Below, in pieces: positions 58,701 to 64,000 of a stretch of DNA of 64,000 nucleotides. The translations under genes were made by a program, and so were the position numbers. Origin of the DNA: Enoplolaimus lenunculus. Its lineage: Eukaryota > Nematoda > Enoplea > Enoplida > Thoracostomopsidae. Every line of letters starts with the position of its first letter. The first letter of the stretch is position 1. The notes below the pieces were generated by a model. It was not told the DNA's origin and ran no database searches. It worked only from the letters and a program-made list of their open reading frames with translations. The stretch lies in assembly GCA_030248215.1 (NCBI GenBank), contig JASANG010000838.1:28264-92263 (forward strand), written 5' to 3'.

Positions 58701-61700
58701 CCTGTTTTTCATAGCATTAAACTTTTGTTAAACATATCTAAATGTGTAATTTCTTTAAGTTTTACTTAATTTTGTCAAGTCTAAAATTTGAATAAATCAT
58801 TGTTGAAAACCGTTGTAACCGATCCAAGCTACAAAAGTTTGAAGAGTTAATCTAAACATTAAAACTGTGCAAGCTAAAAATCTGAATAAAACATTATTGA
58901 AAGGCTTATTGTAACTAACCCAAGCTACAAAAATTTAAAAACTAATCAGAAACGTTAAAATTATTTAAGCTCAAACTTAATAACAAAATAATGTTTAAAG
59001 GCTTGATCTACCTAAGGTAAGCTGTAAAAATTGAAATACTAACCTAAATATTAAATTTTAACAACCTTAATATTTGAAGGCAGGTGTTCGTTTTTCTGCT
59101 TCAGTAACAACTAGTTGCAAGCTTAAATGCTAGTTGTGTTCGGGTAGGTAATTAATAAAAATTTTTTACAAATAGCATCAACTATGTAATTATGTATTTG
59201 TATTTATTGAGACGTTAAGAAGAAAATGATTTACCTTAAAAGTTTTAGTACCCGTTTGTAAGCGAAAAATCAAACTTTTCGTAAATTTATTAAATCCAAT
59301 GAAATCTGCTTATTCTAAAGTTTACACAAACCTGTTTTTATAGCATTAAACTTTTGTTAAACATATCTAAATGTGTAATTTCTTTAACTTTTACTTAATT
59401 TTGTCAAGTCTAAAATTTGAATAAAACATTGTCGGAAACCGTTGTAACCGATCCAAGCTACAAAAGTTTGAAGAGTTAATCTAAACATTAAAAGTGTGCA
59501 AGCTAAAAATCTGAATAAAACATTATTGAAAGGCTTATTGTAACTAACCCAAGCTACAAAAATTTAAAAACTAATCAGAAACGTTAAAATTATTTAAGCT
59601 CAAACTTAATAACAAAAAAATGTTTAAAGGCTTGATCTACAAATTATTGCCCCAATAAATATAAATAAAATTTCTAGGGTCTTATCGTTTTTAAAAAATA
59701 ATAAAAGCTTAAATGCTAGTTGTGTTCGGGTAGGTAATTAATAAAAATTTTTTACAAATAGCATCAACTATGTAATTATGTATTTGTATTTATTTACACG
59801 TTAAGAAAAGAATGATATACCTTAAAAGTTTTAGTACCCGTTTGAAAGCGAAAAATCAAACTTTTTGTAAATTTATTTAAACAAATGAAATGTGCTTATT
59901 TTAAAGTTTACACAAACCCGTTTTTCATAGCATTAAACTTTTGTTAAACATATCTAATGTAATTCTTTTAAGTTTTACTTAATTTTGTCAAGTGCAAAAT
60001 TTGAATAAAACATTGTCGAAAACCGTTGTAACCGATCCAAGCTACAAAAGTATGAAAAGTTAATCTAAACATTAAAACTGTGTAAGCTAAAAATCTGAAT
60101 AAAACATTATTGAAAGGCTTAATGTAACTAACCCAAGCTACACAAATTTAAAAACTAATCAGAAACGTTAAAATTATTTAAGCTCAAACTTAAAAACAAA
60201 ATAATGTTTAAAGGCTTGATCTACCTAAGCTAAGCTGTAAAAATTCAAATACTAACCTAAATATTAAATTTTAACAACCTTAAAATTTGAAGGCAGGTGT
60301 TCGTTTTTCTGCTTTAGTAACAACTAGCTGCAAGCTTAAAAGCCTAAATGCTAGTTGTGTTCGGGTAGGTAATTAATAAAAATTTTTACAAATAGCATCA
60401 ACTATGTAATTTTGTATTTGTATTTATTGACACGTTAAGAAAAAAAGTGATTGATTCAAATACGACTCAATAAGTCGCTCAGTGTTGACTTTGGCGGAGT
60501 CCAATTTGATTCAGTTTGTAAAGTCCGGAAAAGCCTATTTCGGGGAGAGTCAATTTGACTCAACATTTTTTGCATTGTAGTCTTGGCTTTTTATTTGGCA
60601 AATATTGGAGATTTGTTGGGGAATTTACGAATAACTTTAGGGGCTTTGTGGTGGTTATTGTGCGAGATTGTGACTTAGTTGAACCACATCTCAGTTGTAA
60701 TCGAACACCTGAACTATTACTAATAAAAGAATTTACGGCATCGTAGTGGAATTATAGTATCGGCAATCTAAGCAATACTTGTTGGTCGGTGCCATACTCG
60801 TGTGTGATACTTGATTTGGGGGAATAAATGGAAAAAAGACTGCGATTCTGAACCACAGCTGTATAGTGTCATTTAAGACACATGCATACACGTGCACTTA
60901 TTACACTACAAAAATTATGATATTGTACTTCGTGATGTAGCGGGTTTGACTGGCGAGCGAGAGGTCCGAGGTTGGATTCACGGCGTCGCCATAGGCTTCA
61001 GAGAAATTAAGCGGAAATCCATGTATATTCGCAGTACTTTGGAGAAAGGAGTCGTCTCGACTGTGCAGTTTTGGCAGGCTGCATTTCGATTAATAAAAAT
61101 GAATCAATCTGTTTTATAAATAGGAATATAATTTATTTTAAAATATTTTACACAATTGCTTTTGCGGTCTATGTTAATACTTTAAGGGGCGTCCAGGTTT
61201 TGCTTAGGATTAGACTTAGCCACACATTTTTGCAACGCTTAGGCTTAGGCTTTACGCTTAGGAATACGCTTCAATCTGCTGTTACGCCTCTACAAGTAAC
61301 ATTGGCCGCTTTTGTTGTACCAAATTGATATGCAGTGTCGGAACGAAAATATCTGAACTTTGTCATCTCCAAATCAGGATCAAGATTTTCCATAAGTTTT
61401 GACATAATCCAGTTATAATTTTTCGTGCTGAATCGCTTGTATGATGCCTGTTATAGGATTCTGTTACCACATTTGCCTCTGCTAATGATCAAACTATGAT
61501 TCGCGTTGGATCACAATGGGCTCACGCGAGCCACAATCCTGCGCTGCTGATGCGTCAAGTCTACTCTGATGACATTTTCTCGCACGTTGAACACAATTAC
61601 GACCGTCAAATGGCACAAATGGACGTCTTTCTTGACAATTCTCCTGCTCAATTCATCAAGTGTCCCAGCCGACTGCCTCGAGGATTTCATGGATGTTTGC

Positions 61701-61756
61701 GTGGAAATTATTTGGAATCAGGAAATTTACAGTTCAGAAACAATTACTGGCACTGA
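45060..61756 (+). CDS. LicD/FKRP-like phosphotransferase, type II membrane protein, 4 exons, about 851 aa
   Basis: Exons: 45060-45207, 46965-48805, 49539-49805, 61457-61756; 2556 nt, one frame. The short cytoplasmic start MRFRQR is followed by a membrane anchor (VVILKLGIFFISGFLCGQLIY), as in Golgi enzymes. The N-terminal half has a GT-A-like pattern (LGADVVGGAVR, YRSCLYCDYLEGPILVR) and the motif NCPDVMF. The LicD core begins at about residue 646: GVRYEITYGTVIGAIK, then VDGVLPWERDADVFF with the acidic DAD motif (673-675), HCGQFDLWIH, and in the last exon RVGSQWAHASHNPALLMR. FKRP and fukutin, of this fold, add ribitol phosphate to dystroglycan glycans; the substrate here is unknown. An alternative acceptor at 46882 is stronger but out of phase with exon 1. 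AATAAA begins two bases after the stop. Confidence 0.82.
45236..45295. mobile_element. 60-bp hAT-like micro-MITE
   Basis: Starts CAGGGTATAACCGGATATCC and ends GTTTACACCCTG. Perfect 8-bp target duplications CCAGATGT flank it (45228-45235, 45296-45303). It lies in the first intron of the LicD-like gene, 28 bases after the donor. It is hardly more than two termini. Confidence 0.85.
45477..45708. mobile_element. TTAA-flanked MITE with antisense tRNA-like core (copy 3, diverged)
   Basis: TTAA flanks both sides. The left end is CCCTTTCTCACATG; the right end, GAGTGAGAGG, has decayed. The minus-strand tRNA-like core is the most canonical of the three: GCTCCTATAGCTCAGTGG (A-box), CCTCCCACC, then GGGGTTCGAATC (B-box). 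Confidence 0.72.
45839..46840. mobile_element. TA-flanked mariner-like non-autonomous element (copy 2), with internal minisatellite
   Basis: TA flanks both sides. Termini: CTGTAGTGACCCGAATCAGA on the left and TTATTCGGGTCACTACAG on the right. Subterminal GGCCTCTCCAGAGGGTACCC is shared with 51010-51060 and 63890-63910. A TGTCCCA minisatellite expanded inside it. It ends 41 bases before a candidate acceptor of the LicD-like gene. No transposase frame. Confidence 0.82.
46264..46620. repeat. 9-bp minisatellite, about 40 units of TGTCCCAAC/ATC/AAG
   Basis: Tandem 9-mers TGTCCCA plus a variable dinucleotide (AC, TC or AG). Because the unit is a multiple of three, several frames stay open (V-P-S/V-P-T repeats on plus, G-T-D-G and Q-M-G-x-L-G types otherwise). 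These are not genes. The array lies inside the mariner-like element. Confidence 0.9.
49043..49152. repeat. hAT-like MITE fragment
   Basis: CACCTCCAGATTCGGCG, TTTTGTTGACCGCCAGG and a closing GGTTGCACCTTG match the right half of the acctccgg subfamily. It lies in intron 2 of the LicD-like gene. A degenerate GCCTAA tract follows at 49255-49330. Confidence 0.5.
49806..50240. other. Start of the 11.7-kb intron of the LicD-like gene
   Basis: Unremarkable AT-rich intronic sequence after a good donor, CAA|GTACGT. No repeat family or gene is recognised until 50241. Confidence 0.4.
50241..50721 (+). repeat. Near-identical 480-bp repeat, copy 1, with tRNA-like segment
   Basis: From GAATTTACGGCATCGTAG at about 50346 to the end it is almost identical to 60728-61104. 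A tRNA-like stretch, AGAGGTCCGAGGTTGGATTC, matches the head at 33661-33732. The 3' end is TTAATAAAGATGAA. A SINE-like retroposon is the simplest reading; the open frame across it is not a gene. Confidence 0.65.
50763..50996 (+). other. Possible orphan coding fragment
   Basis: One frame reads, after a glutamate/glycine-rich lead, KKKVVAMVNGDNPQPSIKM then PGYPIAENDEIFFCVRQYIS and a stop. Its composition is protein-like and unlike the surrounding repeats. A degenerate second copy of about 55 bp lies at 52483-52540 (GATAATCCCCAGCCCAGCAT). I do not recognise the family. It may be an exon fragment captured by a transposon, since a mariner-like end follows at once. Confidence 0.35.
50997..51090. mobile_element. 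Mariner-like terminus (isolated end)
   Basis: Contains GGTTCCCTCTGGAGAGGCTAAATAAATATCAG and closes with TTATTCGGGTCACTACAA|TA, the right terminus of the family at 45839-46840. The partner end was not found nearby. Confidence 0.65.
51680..51990. other. GC-richer island with long inverted repeat
   Basis: A 12-bp inverted pair, CGCCTGGTAACT (51696-51707) and AGTTACCAGGCG (51758-51769), encloses a smaller pairing around GTGGGAGATGATCGACAT. Base composition differs sharply from the flanks. A 107-codon minus-strand frame crosses it without a known domain. It could be a structured RNA or a transposon piece. Confidence 0.35.
52579..52638. ncRNA. miRNA-like hairpin candidate
   Basis: 60 nt fold with a 9-bp outer stem (CTGTGTAGT/ACTACACAG), a symmetrical 5x5 internal loop, and a 12-bp inner stem (TATACTTTTGCT/AGCAAAAGTATA) closed by an 8-nt loop. 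It lies 11 bases beyond the stop of the nested minus-strand gene, hence in its 3' UTR on that strand. It is also inside the large intron on the plus strand. A small palindromic element is the alternative. Confidence 0.4.
52650..53269 (-). CDS. Small nested gene, basic N-terminus and polyglutamine, in-frame TAG
   Basis: Two exons, 53269-53121 and 52839-52650, join in phase. Exon 1: MNNLPTNFNRWGLKRKLAHI then an alpha-helical basic/acidic stretch (QIAERKRSTLKRRQEFEQED). Exon 2: FAVAMLELLRKQHMQ, then TAG at 52793-52791, then ten glutamines and a QPQPQQQQ run, ending FDPYVRKNERQRPFTPKKRR and a final TAG. The tail after the first TAG looks protein-like, so this may be a recent nonsense change, a read-through stop, or a decaying copy. 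A strong acceptor, TTTGTCAG, lies 12 bases before the ATG. No family was recognised. The gene lies inside the last intron of the LicD-like gene, on the opposite strand. Confidence 0.5.
53270..54129. other. Intronic AT-rich sequence before the satellite
   Basis: No gene or repeat of the catalogued families. The sequence passes gradually into the first, diverged satellite unit at about 54130. Confidence 0.35.
54130..60440. repeat. Tandem satellite, about 10 units of about 630 bp
   Basis: The marker CCTTAAAAGTTTTAGTACC (the first unit ends in CGG, one later unit has a substitution) recurs near 54200, 54830, 55460, 56090, 56720, 57350, 57980, 58605, 59235 and 59820, giving a period of about 628-632 bp. 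Units are highly similar, so the array is recent or homogenised. Each carries an inverted pair, ACAACTAGC/GCTAGTTGT, around a HindIII-like AAGCTT. No coding frame. The ninth unit is interrupted at 59638-59703 by unrelated AT-rich DNA that replaces about 100 bp of unit sequence. The whole array is intronic. Confidence 0.93.
60441..60601. other. Junction between satellite and the second 480-bp repeat
   Basis: Contains GACTCAATAAGTCGC and GAGTCAATTTGACTCAAC, akin to the GAGTTGA-rich repeats. No gene. Confidence 0.35.
60602..61104 (+). repeat. Near-identical 500-bp repeat, copy 2, with tRNA-like segment
   Basis: Matches 50241-50721 in the same orientation, with only a few differences over the last 370 bp and one insertion of about 23 bp (CACCTGAACTATTACTAATA...) near 60704. 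It ends ATTAATAAAAATGAA. The tRNA-like stretch AGAGGTCCGAGGTTGGATTC is intact. Confidence 0.65.
61195..61275. repeat. Degenerate TTAGGC-like tract
   Basis: Phrases GCTTAGGATTAGACTTAG and CGCTTAGGCTTAGGCTTTACGC are shuffled TTAGGC hexamers, about 180 bp before the last exon of the LicD-like gene. Confidence 0.45.
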
Positions 61757-61757
61757 A

Positions 61758-61763
61758 AATAAA
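61758..61763 (+). promoter_or_regulatory. Polyadenylation signal of the LicD-like gene
   Basis: AATAAA begins two bases after the TGA stop at 61754-61756. The 3' UTR would be very short, about 20-30 nt. Confidence 0.5.
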
Positions 61764-62179
61764 ACATTTCAAATTTAGTGTTTTTATAAACGTTTTAGTT
61801 GCCATACACAGACCTGCACTCGACTCGCGGTTACCCGCAGCAAACGTGGGCCGGGTAAGAAATTTTTGACGCAGACATACCCGCGGGTAAAGATTTCAAA
61901 ACGCAAATAAAAAATTGTGATTGTTTATCCACCTAAAATTTTGGTGGCAAACGACATTACATTTAGGATTACCTATGTTAACGTGATGTTTCGTTGTTTT
62001 GCTTGTATAAATAACGGTTTGTTTTTCCATCGATCAGGTTACAACCGGATGCCTGCGTTTGACTCAGGCAGCAAATCGGTTTTCGTACCGTGTACAGTTT
62101 TTGTTAGGCGTTTCCGCAGGCCTACAATTTTAGTAATGACATTTCTCGTATTATATACCTATATCACAATTTGTACATT

Positions 62180-62415
62180 ACGCTGTATATTTTAGTAAGT
62201 TGATTTTCACTCAGAATGAGTTGAATCACTCAGTTTGAGTTAGGACTAAATCTGAATTTTCAGTTGATTCAATTCATTTTGAGTAAACTAATCAACTCAA
62301 CCACAGTCAACTCAACTCAGAGCGAGAATCAATGCAACTGGTTGAGTTAGTGTTTACTGATGTTAATTCAAAAATAACCAAGTAGCTATCTGAATTAATT
62401 AATCAGCTCATTGGA
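62180..62415. repeat. GAGTTGA-rich palindromic repeat, copy 2
   Basis: Shares ACTCAGAATGAGTTGAATCACTCAG, TAATCAACTCAACC and TCAACTCAACTCAGAG with 40500-40715 in the same order. Non-coding. Confidence 0.6.
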
Positions 62416-62517
62416 ATTTACAGTCTATATTAATTGCGGAATTTTGTCTCTTTACGTGCTCCGGTTGCAACTTTGGCAAAACAATATCGGCAGCGGTATT
62501 TTTGTCCTCGGCTTGAA

Positions 62518-62905
62518 CCAGGGTACAAACGGAGGTCTGCATCCGGCTCCGGCAGGAAATCGATGTCCTGTTTGCGCTCCGACAGGAAATCGACCTCCGG
62601 TTCCGGCTCCGATAGAATTTTGCCAGAGGTTCCGTTATTTGCAGTAGTGGAATTTTGCAAAATGTAATTATTTGTTTTGTGCGTCTTATATTAACTTTTG
62701 GCACAATTAATGAGGATAAATTACCTAAATTTCGTAAAAAAATAAGCGTCAATGCAAACGTTTAACAATACCTTGCAGATATTTGTAAAAATCAGCGAAT
62801 TAAACATCATTTCAACTGCCAAATTTCGGCTCACGTCAGGCTTCACCTACGACTCCTACTATGGCTAATTTTGTTCAACTTCGGCTCCGGTATTTTTCAC
62901 CTTCT
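62518..62905. mobile_element. hAT-like MITE, acctccgg subfamily, right end lost
   Basis: Begins CAGGGTACAAACGGAGG and continues with GGCTCCGGCAGGAAATCG. CGGCTCCGGTATTTTTCACC lies near the end, but the terminal GGTTGCACCCTG is missing. Confidence 0.6.
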
Positions 62906-63029
62906 AAAAATTTTATTGTGACGTACACCAAAATCAAGTGCCTATTTGGTACACTTGAAAATTTAACAAATTTTCACTGACCACAAAAATAAAGGGAGGT
63001 TAATTTTGGGTCGCGGTTTACGGTTAAAG

Positions 63030-63140
63030 CAAATTTGTGCAGATTAGGCTTAAGGTTAATGTTAGGCTTTAGCTTAGCTCTTGGCCTTGGATAACGCTTC
63101 AGGTTTAGACTTTGAATTATGTTTAAGCTTAGGTTCAAGT
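63030..63140. repeat. Degenerate TTAGGC-like tract
   Basis: AGATTAGGCTTAAGGTTAATG, GTTAGGCTTTAGCTTAGC and AGCTTAGGTTCAAG are shuffled TTAGGC-type hexamers. Confidence 0.4.
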
Positions 63141-63159
63141 ATATCATGAAATTCGATTA

Positions 63160-63655
63160 TTTATATACCGTTTTAAGAATATAAACGGAGCAACTTTTTT
63201 ACATAAATAATATAAATCAGAAAATCAATTCTAGAATAAAAGACAACGATTTCTTGAAAGAAAGGCATTTGTGTCTTAAAAATTGGTAGCAGCAATTTCT
63301 TGAATATAAAGACATTTATCTTTTAACCATTTTAAAAATCCAATTTTTGAGCTGCTTAAGGCTGTTTATGTTTGAAATGCAAGAAATTTATGCCTTTAAA
63401 ATTAAAGAAAGTAGGAGTCTTGAAATTTTAAGACAATTTATTTTGGGTGTACCACAATTTTTCCCCTCAGAAAAATTTTGATGAAAATACTTACCAACCG
63501 CCCCATTCGAAATTTCTGGATCCGCCCGGAAAGCGGGGCAATACGGAGAGTAACATGGGCTGATTGATGTTTGTACTATTTACTGTATTTTATTAAGATA
63601 TATTGTCTTGAATTTAAGAAAATCTTCTTGAATATCAGAAAGTTTTTATGTGTAG
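63160..63655. repeat. TACACACAAAAT-end repeat, reverse orientation
   Basis: Phrases GAAATTTTAAGACAATTTATTTTGGGTGTA and TATAAACGGAGCAACTTTTTTAC are the reverse complement of interior parts of the other copies (compare 23225-23260). Confidence 0.5.
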
Positions 63656-63848
63656 TTCGAGGGCGGGCGGACACCAAACCAAATCAACTAATTTCAGGAG
63701 GCAACGCAAATGTTTGTTAGTCAGTAGCAATCTTCTGAACCGAATACTTTAGTAGCAGCAATATTGAGACAGGTGCACAAAGTTACTATTATTAGAACTG
63801 TACATTTTAATATAAACAAAATCTTTAACAAAATACGTCCTGGAAATA

Positions 63849-64000
63849 CTTTAGTGACCCGAATAAGAGGAAAGGACTGATATTTATGTGGCCTCTCCAG
63901 AAGGTACCCCCCTTGGTATTCCGTTACGGACTGTTATTTATATTTAACCTACGCTCCGCCGCCCTTCGTTACCGAAATATATATCTGGTACCTCGATTAT
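63849..64000. mobile_element. Mariner-like element (copy 4), continues past the window
   Basis: TA|CTTTAGTGACCCGAATAAGA is the left terminus. GGCCTCTCCAGAAGGTACCC and GGTATTCCGTTACGGACTG follow, as in 45839-45930. The right end lies outside the window. Confidence 0.75.

Noticed and set aside
50241-61104. The twin 480-500 bp repeats as long terminal repeats of one retroelement
   Set aside because: No capsid, protease or polymerase signature lies between them, the interval is satellite DNA, and the 3' ends look SINE-like.

Overview
The window reads as animal nuclear DNA. It is AT-rich, its genes are split by many GT-AG introns of about 100 bp to 11.7 kb, all recognisable proteins are metazoan families, and more than half of the sequence is transposon-derived or tandem repeat. 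No bacterial operons, rRNA genes or CRISPR arrays are present. Several genes have a good 3' splice site 2-12 bases before the start codon, which suggests spliced-leader trans-splicing or short non-coding first exons. Degenerate TTAGGC-like strings are scattered through the repeats. Both traits fit a nematode, perhaps an early-branching, repeat-rich one, but this is a weak inference.

Layout, left to right. (1) 1600-11155 (+): a 15-exon gene for an RRM + F-box + leucine-rich-repeat protein with an acidic tail. (2) 14628-17528 (+): a 6-exon paraoxonase-like gene that keeps most calcium ligands but lacks both histidines of the PON1 dyad. (3) 19325-30844 (-): an 11-exon N4BP1/KHNYN-family gene with a KH-like N-terminus, a complete NYN ribonuclease core and a C-terminal CUE-like (CoCUN-type) domain. 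Its sixth intron is full of a dispersed repeat and a composite element carrying a LINE reverse-transcriptase tail. (4) 33935-36889 (+): PEX3, 6 exons, divergent from gene 3. (5) 36890-45059: gene-free, dense in small DNA transposons. (6) 45060-61756 (+): a LicD/FKRP-like phosphotransferase gene whose last intron is 11.7 kb. That intron holds a small nested minus-strand gene (52650-53269), two near-identical 480-500 bp repeats and about ten copies of a 630-bp satellite (54130-60440). (7) 61757-64000: repeats only.

The five main genes do not form a shared pathway: ubiquitin-ligase adaptor, secreted or membrane lactonase-fold protein, RNA-decay nuclease, peroxisome biogenesis and Golgi glycan phosphotransferase. 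All five reading frames close exactly when exons are joined, so the models are internally consistent.

The mobile fraction falls into recurring families: hAT-like MITEs (CAGGGTGCAACCGG ends, 8-bp target duplications), TA-flanked mariner-like elements (CTGTAGTGACCCGAAT ends), TTAA-flanked elements carrying a tRNA-like core, GC-rich MITEs with TATACTT ends, a family ending in TACACACAAAAT, and a family ending in CTGGCTTCTCCACAGC. Exon boundaries were placed by reading frame and splice consensus only; no transcript evidence was available.
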